Assembly (NCBI RefSeq): GCF_006517625.1
Contig: NZ_VHQI01000003.1
Coordinates: 1 to 64,000, forward strand
DNA length: 64,000 nt
Direction: 5' to 3'
Origin: Mixta tenebrionis
GTDB taxonomy: Bacteria > Pseudomonadota > Gammaproteobacteria > Enterobacterales > Enterobacteriaceae
In this document: piece by piece, positions 36,039 through 45,367 of the stretch
Numbering within the stretch: position 1 is the first letter of the stretch
How the letters are laid out: every line of letters starts with the position of its first letter
The notes under the pieces: model-generated
Database searches by the model: none
Seen by the model: the letters and a program-made list of their open reading frames with translations, nothing else
What the model was told of the DNA's origin: nothing
Program-made: the position numbers and the translations under genes

Positions 36039-36863
36039 ATGTTTGTTCCCTTTCTGATTATGTTGCGTGAAGGGCTGGAAGCGGCGCTGATTGTCAGCCT
36101 GATCGCCAGCTATCTGAAACGTACCCGGCGCACGCGCTGGTTTGGCGCGATGTGGGCGGGCGTGATTATCGCTGCCGCGCTCTGCCTGGCGCTCGGCCTG
36201 TTTATCAACGCCACCACCGGTGAGTTTCCCCAGAAACAGCAGGAGCTGTTTGAGGGGCTGGTGGCGGTTATCGCGGTAATCATCCTCACCTGGATGGTGT
36301 TCTGGATGCGCAAAGTTTCGCGCAGCGTAAAGGCGCAGCTGGAAGAGGCGGTGGAGCGGGCGCTGCAAACCAGCGGCGGCGGCTGGGCGCTGGTGCTGAT
36401 GGTGTTTCTCGCCGTGGCGCGTGAAGGGCTGGAATCCGTCTTCTTCCTGCTGGCCGCGTTTACCCAGGATGTGGGCAGCGCGCCGCCGTTGGGGGCGCTG
36501 CTGGGGCTGCTTAGCGCCGTGATGATCGGCGCGCTGATCTACTGGGGCGGCGTCAGGCTGAACCTGGCGAAATTCTTCAAATGGACCAGCCTGTTTATTA
36601 TTTTTGTCGCCGCCGGGCTGGCCGCCGGGGCGATTCGCGCTTTTCATGAGGCTGGGCTGTGGAACCACTGGCAGGAGGTTGCGTTCGATCTCAGCGCAAC
36701 GCTCTCCACCCATACGCTGTTCGGCACGCTGCTGGAAGGGGTGCTGGGCTATCAGGAGGCGCCTACCCTTAGTGAGGTGGCGATCTGGCTGCTCTATCTG
36801 ATCCCGGCGCTGCTGCTGTTTTTTATGCCTGCCCGCGCGACGTCGCGCGCGCTGAGTCAGTAA
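36039..36863 (+). CDS. efeU: Ferrous iron permease EfeU
   Basis: This 274-residue FTR1/EfeU-type inner-membrane channel imports iron. It has the paired REGLE motifs essential for iron translocation, MLREGLEAALIV near the start and VAREGLESVFFL in the middle, within seven predicted helices. The start at 36039 (MFVPFLIMLREGLE) has GAGG upstream; an earlier in-frame ATG lies in the promoter. It is the first gene of efeUOB and is preceded by a near-perfect Fur box. E. coli K-12 carries a frameshifted efeU, but here it is intact. Confidence 0.96.
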   Translation: MFVPFLIMLREGLEAALIVSLIASYLKRTRRTRWFGAMWAGVIIAAALCLALGLFINATTGEFPQKQQELFEGLVAVIAVIILTWMVFWMRKVSRSVKAQLEEAVERALQTSGGGWALVLMVFLAVAREGLESVFFLLAAFTQDVGSAPPLGALLGLLSAVMIGALIYWGGVRLNLAKFFKWTSLFIIFVAAGLAAGAIRAFHEAGLWNHWQEVAFDLSATLSTHTLFGTLLEGVLGYQEAPTLSEVAIWLLYLIPALLLFFMPARATSRALSQ

Positions 36864-36888
36864 TTCTTACTTTGACAGGGAACCATCT

Positions 36889-38004
36889 ATGAAAACCTTT
36901 AACCGCCGCAGCACTTTATTGGCCTCGCTGCTGGCCTGTTCCGCCGCCTCCGCCGCCGATATCGTGCAGGTTAACGTCAGCGTTAACGACAAACAGTGTG
37001 AGCCGATGTCGCTAAGCGTCGCGGCGGGTAAAACGCAATTTATTATTCACAATAACAGCCAGAAGGCGCTGGAGTGGGAGATCCTGCAGGGCGTGATGGT
37101 GGTTGAGGAGCGGGAAAATATCGCGCCGGGCTTCACCCAAAAGCTGACCGCCAATCTGGCGCCCGGCGAATATCAGATGACCTGCGGCCTGCTCAGCAAT
37201 CCGAAAGGGAAGCTGATGGTTAAAGCGGCGGCGGGGCAGCAGGACGGCGGGCAGCCGGCGCTGATGCAGCTGAGCGGCGCGGTTACCGCCTATAAAGCCT
37301 GGGTAATGACGGAGGTTGACCAGCTGGTGAGCGGCACCAAAGCCTTTAGCGACGCGGTGAAGGCGGGCGATCTGGCAAAAGCGCAAGCGCTGTATGCGCC
37401 GACGCGCCAGCACTACGAGCGCATCGAGCCGATTGCCGAGCTGTTCGCCGATCTGGATGCCAGCATCGACGCGCGTGAGGATGACTATGAGCAGAAAGCG
37501 CAGGATCCGAATTTCATCGGCTTCCATCGCCTGGAAAAAGCGCTGTTTGGCGATCGCCGCACCAGCGGCATGGCGCCCTACGCCGATCGCCTCTGGCAGG
37601 ATACGCTGGAGCTGCAAAAGCGCATCAGCGAGCTGGCTTTCCCGCCGGGCAAGGTGGTGGGCGGGGCGGCCGGCCTGATTGAGGAGGTGGCGGCGAGTAA
37701 AATCTCCGGCGAGGAGGAACGCTACAGCCGCACCGATCTGTGGGATTTCCAGGCCAACGTCGATGGCGCCCAGAAGATTGTTAACCTGCTGCGTCCGCAG
37801 CTGGAAAAGGCCAATCCGCAGCTGTTAAGTAAAGTAGATGTCAATTTTAACAAGGTAGATGCGATTCTGGCGAAGTATCGTACCGGCGATGGTTTCGCCT
37901 CTTATGAGCAGCTCACCCTGACCGATCGCAACCGCCTGAAAGGGCCGGTTACGGCGCTGGCGGAAGATCTGGCGCTGCTGCGCGGCACGCTGGGACTGGA
38001 TTAA
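36889..38004 (+). CDS. efeO: Iron uptake protein EfeO
   Basis: This 371-residue periplasmic component of the acid-induced EfeUOB system has a signal peptide ending near ASA/A. An N-terminal cupredoxin domain ([30 protein letters not shown]) is followed by an M75-type helical domain containing [10 protein letters not shown] (HxxE). These domains bind ferric iron and may assist oxidation for delivery to EfeU. It lies 25 bp after efeU and 5 bp before efeB. Confidence 0.96.
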   Translation: MKTFNRRSTLLASLLACSAASAADIVQVNVSVNDKQCEPMSLSVAAGKTQFIIHNNSQKALEWEILQGVMVVEERENIAPGFTQKLTANLAPGEYQMTCGLLSNPKGKLMVKAAAGQQDGGQPALMQLSGAVTAYKAWVMTEVDQLVSGTKAFSDAVKAGDLAKAQALYAPTRQHYERIEPIAELFADLDASIDAREDDYEQKAQDPNFIGFHRLEKALFGDRRTSGMAPYADRLWQDTLELQKRISELAFPPGKVVGGAAGLIEEVAASKISGEEERYSRTDLWDFQANVDGAQKIVNLLRPQLEKANPQLLSKVDVNFNKVDAILAKYRTGDGFASYEQLTLTDRNRLKGPVTALAEDLALLRGTLGLD

Positions 38005-38009
38005 GCGCT

Positions 38010-39233
38010 ATGGGAAAAATAAGCGATGCGGCGATGCCCGCGCGGCGGCGTCTGTTGAAAGGGCTTGGCCTGCTGAGCGGCGCGGCGGTAGTCGGCGGTT
38101 GTCCGCCTGGCGCCGCCGCCGGGGAGCGCTTTTCGCCAGGGACGCTTGCGCCGGCGGCGAGAGAAGAGCGTCAGCCATTTTACGGTGCGCACCAGGCTGG
38201 TATCGTCACGCCGCAGCAGGCGGCGATGATGCTGGTAGCGTTCGATGTGTTGGCCAGCGATAAAGCGGATCTGGTGCGGCTGTGCAAGCTGCTTACCGCG
38301 CGCATCGCCTTTCTTACCCAGGGCGGCGAGGCGCCGCCGACTGATAATCCGCAGCTGCCGCCGCTTGATTCCGGTATTCTTGGCGCGCATATCTGGCCAG
38401 ATAACCTGACGATCACCGTTTCGCTGGGCGCATCGCTGTTTGACGATCGTTACGGCCTGGCGGCGCTGAAGCCGGCCCGGCTACAAACCATGACGCGTTT
38501 TCCAAACGATGCGCTGGACGCCAGCTTTTGCCACGGCGATCTGCTGCTGCAAATCTGCGCCAATACTCATGATACGGTAATTCATGCGCTGCGTGATATT
38601 GTGAAGCACACGCCCGATTTGTTGAGCATACGCTGGCGACGTGAAGGTTTTATTTCACAGCACGCGGCGCGCAGCCGGGGCCGGGAAACGCCGATCAATC
38701 TGCTGGGCTTTAAGGATGGCAGCGCCAATCCCGACACGGCGAATAGCAGGTTGATGGAGCGGATAGTGTGGGTGACGCCGGAACAGAGCGAACCCGCATG
38801 GACCCACGGCGGCAGCTATCAGGCGGTGCGCATTATCCAGTTTCGCGTTGAGTTCTGGGATCGTACGCCGCTGGGCATGCAACATGAGCATGATGAGCCG
38901 GATTATCGCCAGGACCCGCAGGGAAAGATCATTCCGCTGGATGCCCATATTCGTCTGGCGAATCCGCGTACGCCGGAAACGCAAAGCAGCCTGATGCTAC
39001 GGCGCGGCTACAGCTACTCCGCCGGGGTTACTGCCGCCGGTCAGCTTGATATGGGCTTGCTGTTTGTCTGTTATCAGCACGATTTAGAAAAAGGCTTTTT
39101 AGCGGTACAGCGGCGGCTGAACGGCGAGGCGCTGGAGGAATATATTAAACCGATCGGCGGCGGCTATTTTTTTGTGCTGCCTGGGGTGAAAAATAAACCA
39201 GATTATCTGGCACAGCCGCTGCTGGAAGCCTGA
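38010..39233 (+). CDS. efeB: Dye-decolorising peroxidase EfeB, with an apparent internal deletion
   Basis: This 407-residue Tat-exported haem peroxidase carries RRRLLKGLG as its twin-arginine signal. DyP residues are present: [10 protein letters not shown] with the catalytic Asp, [10 protein letters not shown] with the proximal His, and MLRRGYSYS with the distal Arg. Compared with recalled E. coli EfeB (423 residues), the stretch between FWDRTPL and GMQHEHD lacks about 17 residues (the EQQTIFGRDKQTGAPL loop). The missing loop lies between catalytic motifs, so activity may be impaired. In the periplasm it would oxidise Fe(II) or haem for EfeO. Confidence 0.93.
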   Translation: MGKISDAAMPARRRLLKGLGLLSGAAVVGGCPPGAAAGERFSPGTLAPAAREERQPFYGAHQAGIVTPQQAAMMLVAFDVLASDKADLVRLCKLLTARIAFLTQGGEAPPTDNPQLPPLDSGILGAHIWPDNLTITVSLGASLFDDRYGLAALKPARLQTMTRFPNDALDASFCHGDLLLQICANTHDTVIHALRDIVKHTPDLLSIRWRREGFISQHAARSRGRETPINLLGFKDGSANPDTANSRLMERIVWVTPEQSEPAWTHGGSYQAVRIIQFRVEFWDRTPLGMQHEHDEPDYRQDPQGKIIPLDAHIRLANPRTPETQSSLMLRRGYSYSAGVTAAGQLDMGLLFVCYQHDLEKGFLAVQRRLNGEALEEYIKPIGGGYFFVLPGVKNKPDYLAQPLLEA

Positions 39234-39242
39234 TATTTAACG

Positions 39243-39278
39243 CCTTCCGTCGCTTTAGCGCGGCGGAAGGTTATTTTA
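39243..39278 (+). terminator. efeUOB terminator
   Basis: CCTTCCG (39243-39249) pairs with CGGAAGG (39264-39270) and is followed by TTATTTT. It lies 10 bp after efeB. Confidence 0.75.
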
Positions 39279-39521
39279 AATTCGGCTTGTCCGCCGGCTG
39301 TTTTATTGCCATCTGAATTTTCTGAATTATGCCGACATTATTTTTCTTTAGCTAACTGATTGTTATATCGCATAAAAAAATTAATCCACGCTGTTAGCGC
39401 TCCGTTTGTGATTAAATTTTGCTCATTTGGTTAAACTGCCGGTTGCAAATTTAGCAGGATCTGTTGCACTTTATACAGAGCGGTCGTCTGTTATGTTCAG
39501 CTTTGACGATGGAGAATGCGA

Positions 39522-39722
39522 ATGGAAACGTCCTGTAGAGGACAACCGGTAGCTAAAAAAATATCGCACTGTTTTTCGCGAGAGGCTTTCTTTCTCTCGT
39601 TTATTTTCCTCTTCTGTTATTTTCACAGCCTAATCCTCTCTCTTTTTCTTATCTGGCGTATACCGGCGGTATGCGCTCGTTCATCCACGGCTCGTAAGGC
39701 TCTGAAGGAAGCCAACCTCTAA
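39522..39722 (+). CDS. Possible small ORF upstream of phoH
   Basis: A 66-codon frame starts at ATG 39522 and has a strongly hydrophobic core (FFLSFIFLFCYFHSLILSLFLIW), suggesting a single-membrane small protein or leader. It occupies the 550 bp between efeB and phoH; the rest of that gap shows only AT-rich promoter-like sequence. I do not recognise the sequence and it may be untranslated. Confidence 0.3.
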   Translation: METSCRGQPVAKKISHCFSREAFFLSFIFLFCYFHSLILSLFLIWRIPAVCARSSTARKALKEANL

Positions 39723-39788
39723 AGCGTTCACGTAATCGCGCCAGAGAAGCTCCGGCGCGGGAAATGAAACCAACTGTAAGGTGCCACT

Positions 39789-40577
39789 ATGGGAAGACAG
39801 AAAGCAGTGATCAAAGCGCGTCGTGAAGCACGTCGGGTGCTGCGCAGCGATTCACGCAGCCATCGGCAGCGTGAAGAAGAATCGGTCACCTCGCTGGTGC
39901 AAATGGGTGGGTTGGACGCGATCGGCATGGCGTGCGACTCGCGCGACCGTGCGCCGATTGAAGCCCGAAATGATGCTCAGGCGCACTATCTCAACGCCAT
40001 AGAGACGAAACAGCTGATCTTCGCTACCGGTGAAGCCGGATGCGGTAAAACCTGGATCAGCGCCGCCAAAGCGGCAGAGGCCCTGATTCATAAGGATGTG
40101 GAGAGAATTATCGTCACCCGCCCGGTGTTGCAGGCGGATGAGGATCTTGGCTTTTTACCCGGTGATATTTCAGAAAAATTCGCCCCCTATTTTCGTCCGG
40201 TCTACGACGTTCTGGTTAAACGTCTTGGCTCTTCCTTTATGCAGTATTGCCTGCGTCCCGAAATCGGTAAGGTGGAGATTGCGCCCTTTGCCTATATGCG
40301 CGGACGTACCTTCGAAAATGCCGTGGTGATCCTTGATGAAGCGCAAAACGTCACCGCTGCGCAGATGAAAATGTTTCTCACTCGGCTGGGTGAAAACGTC
40401 ACGGTGATTGTGAACGGCGATATAACGCAGTGCGATTTGCCGGCAGGCGTGACGTCAGGCCTGGCCGACGCGCTCGATCGTTTCACTGAAGATGAGATGG
40501 TAGGAGTGGTGCGGTTTGCTAAAGAGGATTGCGTGCGTTCCGTGCTTTGCCAGCGCGCGCTGCACGCTTACGCTTGA
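39789..40577 (+). CDS. phoH: PhoH-family ATPase
   Basis: This 262-residue cytoplasmic ATPase of the PhoH family, part of the phosphate-starvation regulon in E. coli, has Walker A GEAGCGKTW, Walker B VVILDEAQN and GDITQCDLP. It has a basic N-terminus (GRQKAVIKARREARRVLR). A ribosome site AAGGTG precedes the ATG. It follows efeUOB as in E. coli and is terminated by a strong hairpin. Its biochemical role, possibly RNA-related, is not settled for the family. Confidence 0.95.
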   Translation: MGRQKAVIKARREARRVLRSDSRSHRQREEESVTSLVQMGGLDAIGMACDSRDRAPIEARNDAQAHYLNAIETKQLIFATGEAGCGKTWISAAKAAEALIHKDVERIIVTRPVLQADEDLGFLPGDISEKFAPYFRPVYDVLVKRLGSSFMQYCLRPEIGKVEIAPFAYMRGRTFENAVVILDEAQNVTAAQMKMFLTRLGENVTVIVNGDITQCDLPAGVTSGLADALDRFTEDEMVGVVRFAKEDCVRSVLCQRALHAYA

Positions 40578-40599
40578 TTGAGTGAGTAGTCTGTAGCCA

Positions 40600-40627
40600 A
40601 AGCCCGAACGCGAGTTCGGGCTTTTTT
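40600..40627 (+). terminator. phoH terminator
   Basis: AGCCCGAAC (40601-40609), a 4-nt loop, GTTCGGGCT (40614-40622) and a T-run form a strong intrinsic terminator. Confidence 0.93.
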
Positions 40628-41006
40628 AGCGCGCGTTAAATGATTTATGATGTCAGTCTGCTGGTAAGCGGAACCATCTCTTTTCATTGAACTGCCGGCA
40701 TGCCTGCGAGCATAACCTCTGCTTACCTCTTAGCGGATTATCTCACGCTTAATTTGTTGGTTTGGCGTCAGCGGCGGATCTCTAAATTTGTGCGCCATTC
40801 AGCCTGACGAACGGCGGCCTCAGGTCAATTTCGAGCGTAACAGAGCCAGAGCGAACGTGGGCTTACGACTGCGCATGGACGAGCGTCAAGGCGGAACGCT
40901 TACAGTAAATAACGTACACCGTTCTTCAACGCGGTTACTTCCGCCGTAGCTCTCTGCAACGCGATAAAGGGGCAGTTCACGCCGTAAGCCCCTGTGCTCA
41001 ATCTGA
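40628..41006. other. Noncoding region between phoH and the DUF4142 gene
   Basis: About 380 bp without a recognisable gene. Near its right end AGGGGC (40968-40973) and GCCCCT (40988-40993) could form a weak minus-strand terminator for the DUF4142 gene, followed there by TTTATC. This is the boundary where the conserved put-efe-phoH backbone ends and accessory DNA begins. Confidence 0.45.
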
Positions 41007-41600
41007 TTATTTATCTGCGGATTTGTCTGGGTGCATCGACAACTGCTGGGCGGCCTTCAGGTGCTGCTCAACGACCGGCGTATGCGCGTCGGCCAGGGCC
41101 TTCACGTCTGCATCCTTAATGTTACTGGCGTCACTCTGTAGTTTTGACAGCACCATCTGGTGGTCTTTAGTGCCGGCGTTTTCCATATACAACTTGTCAA
41201 ATGCGTCGCCGCTCTGCTCTTCCAGCTTAGTGGCCATAGCCTTGTGCATGGCGTCCGGTTCAGTCGGCAGCGCTACGCCTTTTTGCTGGGCGACGGTCTG
41301 TACTTTGCTCAACGCAGCGCCGTGGTCTGCGACCATCTTCTGCGCGAAAGCTTTGACTTCGCTGCTTTGCGCTTTGTTAAGCGCGATCCTGGCGGCGGCG
41401 ATTTCATTGATATTCGCCTGCGCCATATCCTTCAACGCTTTTTCATCGCCGGCGCTGAGCTGAGCGCTCGATCCGGTTTGAGCCGTATTGATATTCTGCG
41501 CATCACTTGTCGGCTTCTGAGCCTGCACGCCTGCCGTAGTGAAGATTGCGGCGATTGCCGATACGACTAACAGTCCTTTCAGGGTTTTACGATTTTGCAT
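41007..41600 (-). CDS. DUF4142 periplasmic protein
   Basis: This 197-residue protein has a signal peptide (ending near VQA/Q) and a helical DUF4142 domain. Features include ANINEIAAARIAL, VKAFAQKMVADHG and HTPVVEQHLKAAQQL, the ferritin-like four-helix pattern seen in that family. Such proteins are often stress-induced and periplasmic, but their role is unknown. It is preceded by a strong ribosome site (CAGGAG). It is the first accessory gene after phoH. Confidence 0.85.
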   Translation of the reverse strand: MQNRKTLKGLLVVSAIAAIFTTAGVQAQKPTSDAQNINTAQTGSSAQLSAGDEKALKDMAQANINEIAAARIALNKAQSSEVKAFAQKMVADHGAALSKVQTVAQQKGVALPTEPDAMHKAMATKLEEQSGDAFDKLYMENAGTKDHQMVLSKLQSDASNIKDADVKALADAHTPVVEQHLKAAQQLSMHPDKSADK

Positions 41601-42220
41601 CTTGTTCTCCTGATGATCGTGGCTAAGGTTGGCGTCAGGTAATTAACCGTGCGCATCCTCATATGGAAATGACAACTGCAATGGTCAGTATAGTGGATGA
41701 ATGATTTGACACAGCAGGTTATGGTTCAGGATAACCGTACTCAAGTCTTCCACAATCAAGAAAGCTTGAGGATGAACACGTCGCCGTAGAACAGATATCC
41801 TATTATCGGCCAAAAAAGATCGCTTCAGATATCTCCTGTCGGGAGGATATGTATCGGTCTTGAACTGGAAGTTAAAACGCGCGATCCGGCTTGGTTCGCT
41901 ATGGCTTTAGACAACAGGTTATGGGGCTGCGATCTGGTTAAGCGCAAACTCTCAGATATTGAACAGGACAGTTCTGTTTCAGGTAGCACAACGGCGTTAT
42001 AACGGAGAAGCGGTGACCGGGAACCGTTTCTCTCTGTAGAGGGAAGCTGGCGGAAAATCTGTGTATTTAACCATATATTGCGCAGGACACATCTTTCAGC
42101 TGTCTTTTACGTTACAGACTTTGTCCCTTCTGTACAATCTACTGAACCAGGAGATAACGGACAATAATCCAGATTTTGGATAGGGGATAACAGCCTCTCA
42201 TCTTTACTGGAGTAAGTAAC
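41601..42220. other. Noncoding gap
   Basis: About 620 bp with no convincing gene or repeat on either strand. It must contain the divergent promoters of the DUF4142 gene and the EamA exporter gene. Composition falls toward AT near 42060-42220. Confidence 0.4.
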
Positions 42221-43117
42221 ATGCGAAAAAAACTTGACGCAACTGTGTTTATAATAATGGTTTTTGTTTGTGCAATATGGGGGTTACAACAAGTTGCGTT
42301 AAAAATAGCGGAGCCATATATTTCTCCAGTGCTACAGTTATCCATCAGGTCAGGCCTGGCGGCATTAATTATTTTTATTATATTTAATCGCCGTGACGGG
42401 ATAGTTAATTATTTAAAATCACCCCGCGTATCCATTGCCGGGCTATTTGTCGGGCTGATGTTTTCTCTTGAATTTTTAATGGTTGCATCTGGGCTTAAAA
42501 AAACCACTACCGGGCATATTACGCTTTTTCTTTATACCGCGCCGCTGTTCACGGCTATCGGTCTGCATTTCCTGATAAAAGAGGAGAGAATGACACGGGT
42601 TCAGTGGGCAGGCATCACGCTGGCATTTGTCGGCATTGCCGTAGCGGTACAATTTTCCTGGTCTTATGGCGCTGTTTTATCAGGAGATCTCTTCGCCCTG
42701 ACCGCAGGATTATGCTGGGGACTATCAAGCATAATTATTCGTGTCTCTTCTTTGTCAACCATCCCGCCTTCGTGCACGCTTTTTTATCAGCTGGCGATAA
42801 CCAGTATTGCTCTGGCGCTTAGCGCATTTTTTACTGAAAACAATAGCTTTGTTCTCTGCGATATATCGATATTAAGTCTTGTCTTTCAAACGATTATAGT
42901 CAGCGTTATTAGCTATCTGTTATGGTTTACGTTATTACGCTACTATAAGGTCTCTTCGCTGGGAAGTCTGATACTGATGACTCCGATTATGGGTATCGCT
43001 GCGGGAAGCGCATTGCTTGGCGAGACTGTGCAGCCAAATTTTATAATGGGTTCAGTGCTTATTATAGCTGGTTTGATATTAACCCGATTTGGGCAGACCA
43101 TGAAACCTGTCAGGTAA
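42221..43117 (+). CDS. EamA/DMT-family exporter
   Basis: This 298-residue drug/metabolite transporter has ten transmembrane helices and two EamA repeats (AIWGLQQVALKIAEPYISPV in the first, GDLFALTAGLCWGLSSIIIR in the second). Members export amino acids or small metabolites. Codon use is more AT-rich than in the put-efe genes, consistent with acquisition. It lies 29 bp before a GlxA-type regulator gene on the same strand, so the two probably form a regulated unit. Confidence 0.88.
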   Translation: MRKKLDATVFIIMVFVCAIWGLQQVALKIAEPYISPVLQLSIRSGLAALIIFIIFNRRDGIVNYLKSPRVSIAGLFVGLMFSLEFLMVASGLKKTTTGHITLFLYTAPLFTAIGLHFLIKEERMTRVQWAGITLAFVGIAVAVQFSWSYGAVLSGDLFALTAGLCWGLSSIIIRVSSLSTIPPSCTLFYQLAITSIALALSAFFTENNSFVLCDISILSLVFQTIIVSVISYLLWFTLLRYYKVSSLGSLILMTPIMGIAAGSALLGETVQPNFIMGSVLIIAGLILTRFGQTMKPVR

Positions 43118-43146
43118 CGGTTGGCTACATCAACGGGAAAATAAAG

Positions 43147-44226
43147 ATGAAGGGCATAGCGAAAAAAAAAGAGAGCCGATTTCCTGACAACGCTGGCAGA
43201 GAAAAGGCTATTTCTTACGATTTTATAACAGAGATCGATACTATCTCTGGCATACATGACACAGCAAGGCCTGAGCTCAGCATAGGGATATTACTATGGC
43301 CGGAGTTTCCTCTGCTGGCGCTGTCTGGCCTTGTCGATTCCCTGCGCCATGCCGCCGATTTTGGCGATAATAGCCAGAAGGCCCGCTGTTCCTGGTATCT
43401 TATGAGCCATAATCCGACGGAACCGGTACTGGCAAGTTCCGGTATCCGGGTTCAGCCTGATGGTTTCTACCGGCCTCCTGCGGATTTTAGTTACATAGCG
43501 GTGATTGGGGGGTTATTACGCAGCCTTAAGCATGGTAATCCAGCCCATCGGGACTATTTGCATCGCGCCCGTAAGGCCGGCATTCCGCTAATCGGGGTCT
43601 GCACGGGCAGTTTTATTCTTGCAGAAGAAGGGCTTCTCGTTAACCGCAGGGCGGCGGTTCATCCTTTTCATATAAAGGACTTTGGCAAACAATTTCCTGC
43701 AGTTCATGCTGAAACAGGCCATGATTACATTGAAGATGGAAATATATGGACCTGCTCCGGGGGGATTTCAACAATTAGCCTTGCTACTGAGCTGATTCGC
43801 AGACATTGTGGCCCTGACCGCGCGACGAAAGCGATTCACCAGATATCAGTTCCGAATAAAATTGATGAGACAGCTATTTCGGTATCTCTGGCGATAGGGT
43901 TCACCAGGGTCAGCGACCCTCGTCTGCGTAGTGCCGTATTTCTGATAGAAAAATCGCTGGTGAAACATATCTCTACAGCATGGCTTGCAGCTGAAGTAAA
44001 TATTAGCCCTCGCCAGCTGACGCGCTTGTTTCAGCATGAGTTTGGCAAATCACCGCAAGAATTTATTCGGGCTACCCGACTTAAATACAGCTGTTGGTTA
44101 TTAAGAAATTCTTCTGAGAGTATCACTGAAATTGCTTTGAGAACAGGGTTCAGCGATTGCGCGCATTTCATAAAAAACTTTCACAAAGAATATGGTTGCA
44201 CGCCAGGTTATTTTCGTTCCGTATAA
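43147..44226 (+). CDS. GlxA-family AraC-type regulator with DJ-1/PfpI domain
   Basis: This 359-residue protein has an N-terminal class I glutamine amidotransferase-like (DJ-1/PfpI) domain with the elbow LIGVCTGSFILAEEGLL. A C-terminal AraC double helix-turn-helix contains AAEVNISPRQLTRLFQHEFGKSP and ITEIALRTGFSDCAHFIKNFHKEYGCTPGYFR. Relatives control catabolism of amino acids and quaternary amines. The first ~40 residues are not family-like; a later start is possible but lacks a better ribosome site. It likely controls the upstream exporter. Confidence 0.88.
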   Translation: MKGIAKKKESRFPDNAGREKAISYDFITEIDTISGIHDTARPELSIGILLWPEFPLLALSGLVDSLRHAADFGDNSQKARCSWYLMSHNPTEPVLASSGIRVQPDGFYRPPADFSYIAVIGGLLRSLKHGNPAHRDYLHRARKAGIPLIGVCTGSFILAEEGLLVNRRAAVHPFHIKDFGKQFPAVHAETGHDYIEDGNIWTCSGGISTISLATELIRRHCGPDRATKAIHQISVPNKIDETAISVSLAIGFTRVSDPRLRSAVFLIEKSLVKHISTAWLAAEVNISPRQLTRLFQHEFGKSPQEFIRATRLKYSCWLLRNSSESITEIALRTGFSDCAHFIKNFHKEYGCTPGYFRSV

Positions 44227-44305
44227 ATTGTTATCTTCAACTTTTTTCTGGCCTGCATGTATATAAGATTAATAACGAAAAACTGACGTCCGCGTTTCGC
44301 TGATT

Positions 44306-45196
44306 TCAGCTCTTTATTCTCAACGTATCAATAACCGCCCGCAGAGCGGGCGATACATTGCGATGTGGATAATAGAGAAATGAACCTTCCAGACGCTGGC
44401 TGTAGCGTTGAAGAACTCTGATAAGCTTCCCTTGTTCTAAATCATCGGCAACCAACTCTTCCGGGACGTAAGCCAGCCCCAGGCCCAGGCTGGCGGCCCT
44501 GGCCTCCATATAGCTGTCAGCAAAAACCCACTGACCCTGCGGCTGGTGAGTAATTTTTTTACCATCCTGATGGAGCTCCCACGCGTACAGGCTGCCGTCG
44601 CCGAACTGGTAAGCGATGCAGGGATGAACCACTAAATCTGCGGGAGCTTGCGGAAAGCCGTAGCGACGAAAGTGTTCAGGCGTACCGACAACCGCCATCT
44701 CCATGTCGGGCGAAATGCGTACCGCAATCATGCCGCTGCCAACTTCCGGTCCCAGGCGTACCCCAGCATCGAATCTCTCCGCAATAATATCGACAAACCG
44801 GCTTTCGCTGATCAGTTCCAGCCTGATATCGGGGTAGCGTTGCTTAAACCCTGCAAGCTTCGGCAGCAGCACTTTATCAATAGCGTGCGGGCTGGCATTG
44901 ATGCGTACCTTACCGGAAGGGGTTTGGCGATAATGGGCCAGCGTCGCGAGTCCCATATCTAAAGCATCGAATCCTGATTCAACGGTGCGATAGAGCTGCT
45001 CGCCAGCATGGGTGAGCGATAATTTGCGCGTGGTGCGTACCAGAAGCTGAACGCCCAGCCGCTCTTCAAGTTCGCGTACGGAACGGCTGACGCCTGATTG
45101 CGCCAGGCCAAGGCGTTGCGCTGCGGCGGTAAAACTCCCTTCCCGTACCACCAGCATAAACAGGTAGAGATCGTTGTAGTTTTCCCGTTTCGCCAA
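44306..45196 (-). CDS. LysR-family transcriptional regulator
   Basis: This 296-residue protein has an N-terminal winged helix (GSFTAAAQRLGLAQSGVSRSVRELEERLGVQLLVRTTRKLSLT) and a LysR effector domain with FDAGVRLGPEVGSGMIAVRI. It is divergent from the secreted hydrolase gene 171 bp away, the usual arrangement of a LysR regulator with its target. The hydrolase and the MFS exporter behind it are probably its regulon. Confidence 0.92.
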   Translation of the reverse strand: MAKRENYNDLYLFMLVVREGSFTAAAQRLGLAQSGVSRSVRELEERLGVQLLVRTTRKLSLTHAGEQLYRTVESGFDALDMGLATLAHYRQTPSGKVRINASPHAIDKVLLPKLAGFKQRYPDIRLELISESRFVDIIAERFDAGVRLGPEVGSGMIAVRISPDMEMAVVGTPEHFRRYGFPQAPADLVVHPCIAYQFGDGSLYAWELHQDGKKITHQPQGQWVFADSYMEARAASLGLGLAYVPEELVADDLEQGKLIRVLQRYSQRLEGSFLYYPHRNVSPALRAVIDTLRIKS

Positions 45197-45367
45197 CTTC
45201 CCGTCCTCGGCGCTACAGCGCTATTTATAACAATATGATATTAATCTTAGGACTTTTTTGCCGCTAATCAGCACTGATACTGCTAACTATAATGTGCGCA
45301 TTGCAACAAAGCACAGCAGCGTTGTCCGCATAAAAGCTGTCTCTGTATCGTTTTCAGGAGAATGTTG

